Origin: Rhodoferax sp.
GTDB lineage: Bacteria; Pseudomonadota; Gammaproteobacteria; Burkholderiales; Burkholderiaceae_C
DNA: 64,000 bases
Direction: 5' to 3'
NCBI GenBank assembly: GCA_003133245.1
Contig: PKWM01000038.1
Coordinates: 1-64,000 of the forward strand
In this document: in pieces, positions 34,306 through 44,504 of the stretch
Layout of the letters: each line of letters starts with the position of its first letter
Position numbering within the stretch: the stretch's first letter is position 1
Notes under the pieces: model-generated
Database searches by the model: none
What the model was told of the DNA's origin: nothing
The model's input: the letters and a program-made list of their open reading frames with translations, nothing else
Position numbers and translations under genes: made by a program

Positions 34306-34475
34306 GTTAAAAAAGATTCTCGCCCTGCATCAGCAACTCGCCGCCGCGAAAACCCCGCAAGACACCACCCTGCTGCAACGCCAGATCGCCGCGACCGACA
34401 AGCAAATCAACCAGTTGGTTGTATGCGCTATACGGCCTCACCAATGAAGAGATTGCGCTGGTTAAAAAAACATAG
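34306..34475 (+). pseudogene. C-terminal remnant of a Type IIG/Eco57I-like restriction-modification protein, frameshifted
   Basis: KKILALHQQLAAAKTPQDTTLLQRQIAATDKQINQLV then after a 1-nt shift YALYGLTNEEIALVKKT stop. Confidence 0.7.
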
Positions 34476-34640
34476 GACGTGTTGTTTATGCGGCCTGCGC
34501 GTGCAGGTTGATGCCCAGAGCACGTGCAACCTTGAGGCTGATAACGTCGTCTTGCCATAGCCAATGTCACGGTAGAACTTGAGTATGTTCTCGTTTATTG
34601 ACCGCCGCCACAATGTCGTTGTTGAGCACTCCGACCAGGC

Positions 34641-34970
34641 TCATTTACTTGCCGCTGCGGACGGCGCGGGTGACACGCCCACCTTCTTTGCGACAGTCTT
34701 GGCAGCGTTGGCGGTAGCGGTTGCGCCGTGTTCAATGCCTCGCGCGGCAGCCTTTGCACCGCGTTGAACACCACTGGCAGCAGCGTGAGCGCCACGTGCG
34801 ACGCCACTGGCTGCGGCCTTCGCGCCACGTTCGATGGCGTTGCCTACCTTGTCAACGACAGACGATGGCGCGCCCCCAGCGGGTTGAGCTGACTCCTGCG
34901 CGCTGGCTGAAGCACAGCAGCCGAGCATGAGGGCCAGAAGGGCGAGCTTGATTCGAAATAATGGGTTCAT
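34641..34970 (-). CDS. Small secreted Ala-rich protein with 11-aa repeats
   Basis: Signal peptide, then ERGAKAAASGVARGAHAAASGVQRGAKAAARGIEHGATATANA. Confidence 0.7.
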   Translation of the reverse strand: MNPLFRIKLALLALMLGCCASASAQESAQPAGGAPSSVVDKVGNAIERGAKAAASGVARGAHAAASGVQRGAKAAARGIEHGATATANAAKTVAKKVGVSPAPSAAASK

Positions 34971-35031
34971 AGGTGAGCAATTAAGTATCGATTTGCCGGA
35001 TCATGATACGCGCGTGGACATTTTCCTATCC

Positions 35032-37641
35032 CTACCAATCCTCCTTCACCGCCAGCACCGCATCTTTCCCGGCTGCTGCTCGGCCTGCCAGCCAAGCCGT
35101 GACGGTGCCGACTGCCACCACCGCCAGGCACAGGATGAGCAGCCGCGGCCAGGGCAGCAGCAAATCCATGCTCCAGTGAAAGCTCTGCGGGTTCACGACC
35201 TGCACCAGCACCACCGACACCGCGAGCCCCAAGCCCAGTCCAGCAATGGCACCGACGCTGGTCCAGGCGGCACCTTCGAGCGCCACCACTTGCAGAATTT
35301 GCCTGCGCGTCAACCCCAGGTGCGCCAGCAGGCCAAACTCCTTGCGCCGCGCCAGCACCTGGGCGCTAAAACTCGCCGCCACACCAAACAGGCCAATGCC
35401 GATGGCCACGGCTTGCAGCCAGTAGGTGACGGCAAAACTGCGGTCAAAAATGCGCAGCGAGGTGGCTCTGATTTGACTCGCGCTGCCCAATTCGAACAAG
35501 TCACCGGCACCCGGGTTAAAGCGTTCGGCCAGTGCGCGCAGGGCGATCTGCACGCGTTCAGAGTCGCTCGGCTGCGTCAGCCACAGCGCCAGGTCGTTGA
35601 CGCGCTGGTCGCCGCTGAGGCGCTCAAAGACGGTCTGGTCGATGGCAATGGCACCGCCTTGGCGGGCGTAGTCGCGCCAGACTCCGGCGACAAAAAATTT
35701 GGGCGCTGGAGCCGGCGAAGCAGCACTCAGAGGTTTAAAAAATGCCTTCAGTGGGGCGAACTCCGCGCCCAGTCTGGCTCCATGCAAATCGATCACCGCT
35801 TCGCTCACATAGATGCCGATTTGTCCTGACGGTACTGCCAGCGGCGCACCCACCAGCGGCAGGCTGCGTGCCGGCTCAGCCAGTTCGCGTGCGATCAGCG
35901 CCACCGCCGGTTGCGCCGGGTCCAGCAGCAAGGCGGTAATGCGCTGGGTTTGCACGCGTTGCACACCTGCAATTTGGGTGACCGCCTGAACAAATTCGGG
36001 GCTGAAATAGACCGTGTCATTGGCACTCATGGACCTGGCGCTGCGCAGATACAAATCGGCTGGCAGCACCTTCTCCAGCCACACTGTCACCGACTCCCGA
36101 AAACTTGCCACCATCACGGTCAGCGCCACCGCCAGACTCAGCGCTGCCACGACGCCGCTGATGGCCACCGCCGCCGTCTCGCGCGCACGCCGAGCGCGCT
36201 CCAGCGCCAATAGCGCCAGCGCGTGCTTCGCCACCTTGGGCGCAAGCCAGTCCAGCAGCAAGGCGATCAGCCAGGGTAGCCCGGTGATGCCGCCGACCAG
36301 CAACAGGCCGACCGACACATAGGCTGCCAGCGGGATGCCAAAGACGGCGGGTAGCCGGGTTAGCAGGACACCGGCAAGGATCAAAATAAGGCTGATCCAG
36401 TGGCTACGTCTGTGAACCAAACTGCCGCCCAAGCCTTTGAGCGTTTGTGCCAACGGCAACTGCTGTGCTTGCCGGGCTGGCCACCAGCCGCCCACCAGCG
36501 CAGCGGCCAGACCCAGCGCACCGTACAGCAGCGCGGCCCAGCCGCTCCAATGCAGGGAGGGTGCCACACCGGTAAAAAAGCCACCGCCCAGGTCGCCGCC
36601 GAGCAGCCGCAAGGCAAGTGCCGCCAGCGCCGCACCCAGAGTAATGCCGAGTGCGCTGCCGACCATCCCCAGCGCCAGCGACTCCCACAACACCAGCGCG
36701 AGCCGATCGCGCCCATTCAAACCCAGCACACCGAGCAGCGCAAATTGTTGCGCGCGATTGGCTACGCTCAAAGACAGCACCGAGAACACCAGAAAGGCAC
36801 CGGTAAAGAGCGCGATCAGCGCCAGCACGCTGAGGTTGACGCGGTAGGCGCGCGACAGGTCGCTCATCTGCGTCTGCGCGTCGCCCGGTTTGGTCAGTGT
36901 CAGGCCAACCGGCCAGTCGCCAGCGCTTTGCAGTTCATGCACAAAGGCAGTCGGGTCAACGCCCGCTTGCAGCCGGATGTCAATGCGGCTGAGTTGCCCC
37001 TGCTTGCCAAACAGCTCTTGCGCCGCACCAATGTCCATTACGGCCAGCGCTGTGCCAGCCGCGTTGACGCGCCCTGCAACCGTAACCTGGAGCAGTTGCA
37101 AGCCGCTTTGGAGCTGGAGTGAAGTTGTCGCGTTTTGCTCCCTCGCCCTCTGGGAGAGTGTGGGAGCGAGGGCGGCAGCATTCAAAAACACCCGGTCCGG
37201 CGCAAACAGTGAAAGCCGGTCTACCGTGTCAAAAGGAAGCGGCATCAGATCCGGTGCCACAAACGCCACCACCAATGGGTCGATGCCGACCACGCGCAAG
37301 GACGTGCGCCGCCCGTCAGCTGCCAGCACATAGGTGCCCAATTCCAGCACCGGCGACGCCAGCGCTACTTGGGGGTGATTTGCCAACCTTGCAAACACGG
37401 TTTCGTCAAAACTGCCCTGCACGCCGCGCAGTTCCAGGTCGCTCTGGCCGTTCACCGAACTCACGGCCTGTGAGAATTCGCTCAGTGCCGAAGCGTTGAT
37501 GAGATGCACCGAAAACGCCAGCGCCACCCCCAGCATCACCGCCAGTACGGCAGCGGCGTTGCGCCACGGATGCTGGCGCAGCTCTTGCCAGGAGAAGGTT
37601 TTCAGGAGTTCAAGCACGGCACAGTATAGGAGCCATTGCAC
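35032..37641 (-). CDS. FtsX-like ABC transporter permease
   Basis: 869 aa, two FtsX-like blocks, N-terminal SWQELRQHPWRNAAAVLAVMLGVALAFSVHLINASAL; start may be internal. Confidence 0.9.
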   Translation of the reverse strand: MQWLLYCAVLELLKTFSWQELRQHPWRNAAAVLAVMLGVALAFSVHLINASALSEFSQAVSSVNGQSDLELRGVQGSFDETVFARLANHPQVALASPVLELGTYVLAADGRRTSLRVVGIDPLVVAFVAPDLMPLPFDTVDRLSLFAPDRVFLNAAALAPTLSQRAREQNATTSLQLQSGLQLLQVTVAGRVNAAGTALAVMDIGAAQELFGKQGQLSRIDIRLQAGVDPTAFVHELQSAGDWPVGLTLTKPGDAQTQMSDLSRAYRVNLSVLALIALFTGAFLVFSVLSLSVANRAQQFALLGVLGLNGRDRLALVLWESLALGMVGSALGITLGAALAALALRLLGGDLGGGFFTGVAPSLHWSGWAALLYGALGLAAALVGGWWPARQAQQLPLAQTLKGLGGSLVHRRSHWISLILILAGVLLTRLPAVFGIPLAAYVSVGLLLVGGITGLPWLIALLLDWLAPKVAKHALALLALERARRARETAAVAISGVVAALSLAVALTVMVASFRESVTVWLEKVLPADLYLRSARSMSANDTVYFSPEFVQAVTQIAGVQRVQTQRITALLLDPAQPAVALIARELAEPARSLPLVGAPLAVPSGQIGIYVSEAVIDLHGARLGAEFAPLKAFFKPLSAASPAPAPKFFVAGVWRDYARQGGAIAIDQTVFERLSGDQRVNDLALWLTQPSDSERVQIALRALAERFNPGAGDLFELGSASQIRATSLRIFDRSFAVTYWLQAVAIGIGLFGVAASFSAQVLARRKEFGLLAHLGLTRRQILQVVALEGAAWTSVGAIAGLGLGLAVSVVLVQVVNPQSFHWSMDLLLPWPRLLILCLAVVAVGTVTAWLAGRAAAGKDAVLAVKEDW
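37138..37172. repeat. REP-like palindrome inside the FtsX-like permease CDS
   Basis: CTCCCTCGCCCTCTGGGAGAGTGTGGGAGCGAGGG; encodes LAPTLSQRARE in the minus frame. Confidence 0.65.
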
Positions 37642-37775
37642 TGTTTCCCAGCGAAAACCATGGTTTACCCTAGCCTGCTAGCCCCGCCGAAGATGGGATA
37701 CTTGGCCCGAATAAAACAAGGTATGTCGATGAATGAAGTGAAACAAGTTTTTAACACACTTGAACAGGGAGCCAG

Positions 37776-38654
37776 GTGATGATTTCTCGATTTACTTCAT
37801 GGACCATCAGACTCCTGTTCAGCCTGTGCTTGTTGCTCGTCATGACTCAGCCCTGGGCGCAGCAGCCCCCGTTGCGCATGGCCTTGATCCCCTATCTCTC
37901 GCCGAACGTTCTGGTGCCTTTGTTTCTGCCCCTGGCCAGGCAGTTTGAGAAAGATCTGGGGCGACCGGTTGAGTTGTTCAGCGCGCCCACGATTCGTTCC
38001 CACGTTGAACGCATCCTCAAACCCGACTTTGACATCATTTTCACCGCACCGCACATGGGCCGCTTGTCGCAGTTGGAGGCGGGTTATGTACCGATTGGCA
38101 GTTTCAAGAGCCCGCTCAAAGGGGTTGTTACGATCAGGAAAGATGGGCCGATTCAGAAGATCGAACAATTGAAGGGCAGCACGGTTGCCATTAACGACCG
38201 GCTGGTTCTCAATTCCATCCTGACGCTGCAAGAGCTGGAAAAGCGTGGCATCAAGCCAAGCGACTTGAAGTTGGTTCCCGCAGCGTCTCAAAACTCGGCC
38301 ATTTTGTCCGTAGTTGCGGGCAGCGTTGACGCCGCCATCACAGTCAATTTTGCGCTCGGCCAGGTTCCCAAAGATCAGTTGCAGCAGGTTCGCGTATTGT
38401 TTCAGACCGATGATGTCCCCTCAATGCCCAGCACCCTGATTCTGGTTCATCCGCAGATGCCAAAAGAAACGCAGTCAAGGCTTGCCGCGTCGCTGCTGCG
38501 CTTTGCTCAAACCGACGAAGGCAAACAGTTTTTGATCTCCAGCAGCTATAGCAACGTCGTACCGGTGACCCAGACGCAACTGAAAAATCTCGATATTTAC
38601 ATTCCGGAGCTGCGCCGCCTGCTGGCCATCAAGCCCGGAGCGCCGCACCAATGA
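37776..38654 (+). CDS. PhnD-like phosphate/phosphonate-type periplasmic binding protein
   Basis: Signal peptide; LRMALIPYLSPNVLVPLFLPLARQFEKDLGRPVELFSAP; AAITVNFALG. Confidence 0.85.
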   Translation: MMISRFTSWTIRLLFSLCLLLVMTQPWAQQPPLRMALIPYLSPNVLVPLFLPLARQFEKDLGRPVELFSAPTIRSHVERILKPDFDIIFTAPHMGRLSQLEAGYVPIGSFKSPLKGVVTIRKDGPIQKIEQLKGSTVAINDRLVLNSILTLQELEKRGIKPSDLKLVPAASQNSAILSVVAGSVDAAITVNFALGQVPKDQLQQVRVLFQTDDVPSMPSTLILVHPQMPKETQSRLAASLLRFAQTDEGKQFLISSSYSNVVPVTQTQLKNLDIYIPELRRLLAIKPGAPHQ

Positions 38655-41044
38655 GTTCTCGCTGGCTCAATCTGTCGCTGCGCTGGAAGCTGATTCTGGG
38701 CAGCACCGTGATCGAGGTCGTGATGCTTAGCCTGCTCATTGCCAGCAACGTGCGGCTGATAGAAAACAGCCTTGCGGAACAATTTGAGCTTCGACTGCGC
38801 GAACTTTCGGTGTTGCTCAATGCTTCCATCGCCCCCTCGATGGCGCAGCTCGATTACGGTCCGATCCAGGGTGTGTTTGCACAGAGCCGAGGCCAAGAAG
38901 GCATCGCTTATTTTGCCTTGTTCGACAAAGGCGGCAAACAAGTCGCTGGTGATGGCTGGGCCTTTGGCCAGTCCTTGCCTGAGGTGCAAGCGCAGATCAA
39001 CATCGCCAGCGGGATCCGACGTTTCGACACCCAGATTCCCATCCATATTGGCGACCAACCCTATGGACGACTGCAGTTTGGTCTATCGACAGAATTCCTG
39101 TCTTTGGCACGCGCGAAGCTGATGCGCCAGAGCATGGCGATTGCGGCCATGGAGCTCACGCTCTCGATCATCCTGCTGGTCATGCTCGGTGCCTGGCTGA
39201 CGCGCCATCTGCGCAAGCTGGAAGCGGCCAGTGCCGCCGTTGGGCAGGGCAACTTTGATGTCTCGGTGGCGGTGGACGGCGCGGACGAGATCGCACGCGT
39301 TGGCCAGGCCTTCAACCGCATGACGCTTGAGATCCGGCGCAAGATGGCCGATTTGGGCAGCAGCGAAAGACTGCTGCGCCTGTCCCAGCAGGCGGCGCAA
39401 ATTGGCAGCTATGCCATTAACCTGACCACGGGACGCTGGCAAAGTTCACCCTTGTTCGATGAGATTTTGGGCATTGATGCCAGTTTTGAGCATGACCTTG
39501 CGGGCTGGCAAGGCCTGCTGCACCCGCAGGATCGCGACCGGGTCGCCGAAGATTTCCAGGCCACGCTGCGAAATGCCAGTGCGTTCTCGCGCGAGTACCG
39601 GATCGTCCGACCCAGCAATGGCGAAACGCGTTGGGTGATGGCCTGGGGTGACTATGAATACGACAACGCAGGCCAGCCGGTGCTGCAAGTGGGTGCCATG
39701 CAAGACATCACCGAGCGCAAGGCAGCGGCGGGAGAAATTGAACAACTGGCTTTTTATGACACCTTGACCGGCCTGCCCAATCGCCGAATGCTGCTCGACC
39801 GGCTCAGGCAGGCGATGGCCGCCAGTACCCGCAGCGAAAGACATTGTGCGTTGCTGTACCTTGATCTGGATAACTTCAAAACCCTCAACGACACGCTCGG
39901 CCATGACACGGGCGACTTGCTGCTGCAACAAGTTGGCCGACGTCTGGCGACCTGCGTGCGCGAGAGCGACACGGTGGCCCGCCTCGGCGGTGACGAGTTT
40001 GTGCTGATGCTGGAAGACTTGGGTGAGAACGAGATCGAAGCCGCCGGTCAGGCCGAAACCGTGGGCGAAAAAATTCTTGCTACGCTGAACCAGCCCTACC
40101 AACTGGCCCATCACGAATATCACAGCACGCCCAGTATTGGCATCACCCTGTTTACCAATCATCGCGGCACGGTGGACGACCTTTTGAAACGGGCTGATTT
40201 GGCGATGTACCAGGCCAAGGCCGCTGGCCGCAACGTGATGCGCTTCTTTGACCCCCAAATGCAGATCGTGGTCACGACCCGTGCCGCGCAGGAATCGGAC
40301 TTGCAGGATGCTGTGCAAAAGGAGCAGTTCCTTCTTTACTACCAGGCGCAGGTGGACGGTCAGGGGCAGCTGACAGGAGTCGAGGCCTTGCTGCGCTGGC
40401 GCCATCCGCAGCGCGGTCTGGTGTCGCCCCTGGAGTTCATTCCTTTGGCTGAAGAAACCGGTTTGATCCTGCCGTTGGGGCACTGGGTGCTGAAAAACGC
40501 CTGCCAGCAACTCGCGGCTTGGGCGATGCGACCCGAGATGGCGCAGCTCACGATCGCCGTGAATGTCAGTACTCGTCAGATACACCACAGTAATTTCATC
40601 TCGCAGGTGATGGCCGTACTCGATAGCACCGGTGCCAAGCCGCAACGCCTCAAGCTCGAGCTCACCGAGAGTCTGCTGGTCACGGATGTCGAGGGTGTCA
40701 TTGCCAAGATGACGCTGATCAAGGCCAAAGGAGTCGGCTTTTCACTCGACGATTTTGGCACCGGCTTTTCGTCGCTCTCCTATCTGAAGCGCCTGCCTTT
40801 GAATCAGTTGAAAATTGACCAGGGTTTCGTCAAGAACATCCTCACCGATGCCAACGATGCGGCGATCTCCAAGATGGTGGTGGTGCTGGCTGAGAGCATG
40901 GGGCTGTCGGTCATCGCCGAAGGAGTTGAGACCGAGGCGCAACGCGACGCCCTCGCCAGTATGGGTTGCCATAACTATCAGGGTTATTTGTTCAGCCCTC
41001 CACTATCCTTGCAGGATTTTGAGGAATTTGTAAACCGTAGTTGA
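38651..41044 (+). CDS. HAMP/PAS/GGDEF/EAL signalling protein
   Basis: ATGA overlap with the PhnD-like gene; LGGDEFVLMLE; EALLRW; DDFGTGFSSLSYLKRLPLN. Confidence 0.95.
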   Translation: MSSRWLNLSLRWKLILGSTVIEVVMLSLLIASNVRLIENSLAEQFELRLRELSVLLNASIAPSMAQLDYGPIQGVFAQSRGQEGIAYFALFDKGGKQVAGDGWAFGQSLPEVQAQINIASGIRRFDTQIPIHIGDQPYGRLQFGLSTEFLSLARAKLMRQSMAIAAMELTLSIILLVMLGAWLTRHLRKLEAASAAVGQGNFDVSVAVDGADEIARVGQAFNRMTLEIRRKMADLGSSERLLRLSQQAAQIGSYAINLTTGRWQSSPLFDEILGIDASFEHDLAGWQGLLHPQDRDRVAEDFQATLRNASAFSREYRIVRPSNGETRWVMAWGDYEYDNAGQPVLQVGAMQDITERKAAAGEIEQLAFYDTLTGLPNRRMLLDRLRQAMAASTRSERHCALLYLDLDNFKTLNDTLGHDTGDLLLQQVGRRLATCVRESDTVARLGGDEFVLMLEDLGENEIEAAGQAETVGEKILATLNQPYQLAHHEYHSTPSIGITLFTNHRGTVDDLLKRADLAMYQAKAAGRNVMRFFDPQMQIVVTTRAAQESDLQDAVQKEQFLLYYQAQVDGQGQLTGVEALLRWRHPQRGLVSPLEFIPLAEETGLILPLGHWVLKNACQQLAAWAMRPEMAQLTIAVNVSTRQIHHSNFISQVMAVLDSTGAKPQRLKLELTESLLVTDVEGVIAKMTLIKAKGVGFSLDDFGTGFSSLSYLKRLPLNQLKIDQGFVKNILTDANDAAISKMVVVLAESMGLSVIAEGVETEAQRDALASMGCHNYQGYLFSPPLSLQDFEEFVNRS

Positions 41045-41115
41045 CTGGCTTCACCTGCTTGGTCACACAGGCACAGGCACATCCGCTCAGTGCTGCACAC
41101 AGTCACCGCTATCAA

Positions 41116-41988
41116 ATGGCAGGCTTGGGTCAGCACGACTCACAGTATGATCCGCTGCATCATGAATTGCCAAATTTTGCAGTGATTGACGTGAGTCTGG
41201 TTGACCCTCTGACAAAAAGTTTGCCTGAGACGCCTCGCATCTCAATGTCGGCGCTGCTGACGGCTGGGGCGCTGCACATCGCGCTGCTGTGGATAGTTCT
41301 CCAGTCGGCACCGGTGCTGCCTGCGGTGCGAGCGGTGGTGCGCTATCTGACCCCCATCACCGTGCTGCGGGAAAAGCCGCCTGTGCCCACCCGCATCACG
41401 GCATCACAGCCGCCCCCAGTACGCACGCCTAAAACTGTGGTGGTGCCAACACTGCCAGAGCCGACGGTGGTGGTGCCCAAGGCCATCGAGCTACAGCCCG
41501 ACAAAGAGGTCGAGCCAAAACCGCAATCGGTCGTACCTGCGCCGCCTTTGCCAGAAATTTTGCCACCCATTCCAGTACCCGTGCCACCGAAACCAGAAGT
41601 GCTTGCTCCACCCGAACCGTTGCCCGAGCCAGCACCAGCACCAGCACCAGCACCAGCACCAGCCATGGCACCAGCCCGGCCAAGCGCCATTACACCGGTG
41701 GAACAGGCACCGGTTGCGCCGCATTCCGCCGGGTCCGGTGGCGTCCAACCCGTGCCAGCCGCAGCCAAGCTGCCTCAGACGATGTATCCCGGCATGTACA
41801 ACCCGGCCCGCCAACGCAGCCTGGCCGAGCTGGCCAACGAGCAGCTCAATGGCGGCCAGCGGCGCGACCGCTATGCCGAAGGCGTTGCCGGTGCTGCGAA
41901 GCCTGATTGCGTTGGGCCCAACGCCAGAGGCAGTTTGTTGAGTCTGATCACGATACCGATCGCAGCTGCGCGAGACAAGTGCAAATAG
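41116..41988 (+). CDS. TonB-like energy transducer with atypical C-terminus
   Basis: Single N-terminal TM, long Pro-rich spacer with (AP)n, followed by exbB-exbD-exbD; start uncertain. Confidence 0.75.
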   Translation: MAGLGQHDSQYDPLHHELPNFAVIDVSLVDPLTKSLPETPRISMSALLTAGALHIALLWIVLQSAPVLPAVRAVVRYLTPITVLREKPPVPTRITASQPPPVRTPKTVVVPTLPEPTVVVPKAIELQPDKEVEPKPQSVVPAPPLPEILPPIPVPVPPKPEVLAPPEPLPEPAPAPAPAPAPAMAPARPSAITPVEQAPVAPHSAGSGGVQPVPAAAKLPQTMYPGMYNPARQRSLAELANEQLNGGQRRDRYAEGVAGAAKPDCVGPNARGSLLSLITIPIAAARDKCK

Positions 41989-42057
41989 CACCCCGCACCG
42001 CTGGCGCAACACATGTCACTTTTTTACCCGTTTTATCAAGTAACCCAGGAAAGCACC

Positions 42058-42960
42058 ATGTTCAAAAATAATCTTGTTGCACGAAATGCCCCGGTCTGGT
42101 TGTTGTCATTGACGTTGGCGTTGGGGGCGGCCGACCTGGCGCAGGCGCAGCCAGGCGCGGCACCTGAGGCGCTAGCAGCCTCGGCCCCGATCGCCGCTCC
42201 AAGTGCCCCGGCCGCAGTTGTTTTGCCCAACATTAATACTCCTGCGACCACCCCGCCAGCCGGTGACGCCATGGCCAACTCTTATGGCTTGCGCTCGGTC
42301 TGGGCACAGGGAGATCAGGTCGCCAAAACAACGCTGCTGGTGCTGGCGGTCATGTCTTTGCTGAGCTGGTATTTCATCCTTGCCAAGTTGTTGGAGCAGG
42401 GTCGTTTGAGTGCTCAGGCGCGAGCAGCCAGGAAGGCTTTTGCCAGCGCAGACAGTTTGCAAAAGCGCGCCGCAACACTGGACAAGGCAAGCCCGTTTCG
42501 TTTCATGGTCGAGTCGGCACTGGAGGCGATGCACCGCTACGTCAGCCTGGCCGGTCAGGTGGATATGAACAGTTGGCTCAGCCAGGACATCGTGCGCTCG
42601 GTGGCAACGTTGCAAATGCGCAGCCAGGCGGGTCTGTCAGTGTTGGCTACGGTCGGTTCCACCGCGCCATTTGTGGGGCTGTTCGGTACCGTTTGGGGTA
42701 TTTACAACGCGCTGGTGACGATCGGCGTCTCGGGTCAGGCCTCGATCGAGAAAGTCGCCGGGCCGGTGGGCGAAGCCCTGATCATGACGGCTCTGGGCCT
42801 GGCAGTGGCGATACCCGCCGTGTTAGGCTACAACTGGCTGGTAAGACGCAACCGGGTGACGCTGCACGCGGTCAAGGGCTTTGGCTCCGAGCTGCATACC
42901 CTGTTGCTGGTGGAAATCGACAAAAGCCAGCGCAACGCTGGCGCCAACAAGCTGGCTTAA
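42058..42960 (+). CDS. exbB: ExbB-like MotA/TolQ/ExbB proton channel
   Basis: LSVLATVGSTAPFVGLFGTVWGIYNALVTIG. Confidence 0.93.
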   Translation: MFKNNLVARNAPVWLLSLTLALGAADLAQAQPGAAPEALAASAPIAAPSAPAAVVLPNINTPATTPPAGDAMANSYGLRSVWAQGDQVAKTTLLVLAVMSLLSWYFILAKLLEQGRLSAQARAARKAFASADSLQKRAATLDKASPFRFMVESALEAMHRYVSLAGQVDMNSWLSQDIVRSVATLQMRSQAGLSVLATVGSTAPFVGLFGTVWGIYNALVTIGVSGQASIEKVAGPVGEALIMTALGLAVAIPAVLGYNWLVRRNRVTLHAVKGFGSELHTLLLVEIDKSQRNAGANKLA

Positions 42961-42963
42961 GCC

Positions 42964-43389
42964 ATGGCCATCAGCTACAAGGACGAGGGCGATGACGACG
43001 CCGTGCTGTCCGAGATCAACACCACACCGCTGGTGGATGTAATGCTGGTGCTGCTGATCATTTTTCTGATCACCATTCCGGTCATCAATACCTCGGTGGC
43101 GGTGCGCTTGCCGCGGGAAAACAATCAGTTGCAGCAAAGCCAGCCGGAGACGGTTGTGATTTCAGTCGATGCCCGCGGCGGCACTTACTGGTTTGACGCG
43201 CGCTTGACAAACGCGCAAAGCCTGCAAGACAAGCTCCGCCAGGTTGCCATGCACAGCCTCAAGCCCGAGGTCCATATCCGGGGTGACGCCCGCGCTGACT
43301 ACGAAGCCGTGGCCCGCGTGCTGTATGCCTGCCAGCAGGCGGGCATCACGCGCATTGGTTTCGTCACTGAACCGCCGCCGCCACAATAG
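42964..43389 (+). CDS. exbD: ExbD/TolR biopolymer transport protein
   Basis: SEINTTPLVDVMLVLLIIFLITIPVINTSVAVRLP. Confidence 0.93.
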   Translation: MAISYKDEGDDDAVLSEINTTPLVDVMLVLLIIFLITIPVINTSVAVRLPRENNQLQQSQPETVVISVDARGGTYWFDARLTNAQSLQDKLRQVAMHSLKPEVHIRGDARADYEAVARVLYACQQAGITRIGFVTEPPPPQ

Positions 43390-43401
43390 GGAGAGCGAGC
43401 A

Positions 43402-43836
43402 ATGGCAATTGACTTTGACGACGTTCTGGACCCCGATGACCCCGAGGTCACCTCCTGCATGAATACCACACCGCTGATTGATGTGTTGCTGGTGCTACTG
43501 GTGATGCTCATCATCACCATCCCGATCCAGTTGCATTCAGTCAACATGGAACTGCCTGCCGGCTTGCCGCCACCCATGACAACCGAGCCCCCGGTGGTGA
43601 AGATCGAGGTGACCGCGCAGAATCAGCTTCTGTGGAACGGCGAGCCCATTGAAAATCGTGCCCTGCTGTACCAACGTCTGCAAGGCGCAGCCCAAATGAG
43701 CGATCAACCCGAGATTCACATCCAGGCGCATCGCAGTGCCAAGTACGACACCGTGGCTGCGGTGCTGACTGCGTCGCAGCAGATGGGTCTGCAAAAAATT
43801 GGCCTGGTGGGCCTGGACGAGTACGCCCGTCAGTGA
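43402..43836 (+). CDS. Second ExbD/TolR biopolymer transport protein
   Basis: SCMNTTPLIDVLLVLLVMLIITIPIQLHSVNMELP. Confidence 0.93.
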   Translation: MAIDFDDVLDPDDPEVTSCMNTTPLIDVLLVLLVMLIITIPIQLHSVNMELPAGLPPPMTTEPPVVKIEVTAQNQLLWNGEPIENRALLYQRLQGAAQMSDQPEIHIQAHRSAKYDTVAAVLTASQQMGLQKIGLVGLDEYARQ

Positions 43837-43844
43837 GCGGACAC

Positions 43845-44500
<656 letters not shown>

Positions 44501-44504
<4 letters not shown>

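Noticed and set aside
39446-40645. 399-aa minus-strand ORF inside the GGDEF/EAL gene
   Set aside because: Shadow ORF of codon-biased coding sequence; an equivalent shadow occurs opposite the other GGDEF/EAL gene
41600-41680. gcaccagcaccag tandem repeats as a possible CRISPR or regulatory array
   Set aside because: Simple in-frame coding repeat giving the (AP)n spacer of the TonB-like protein
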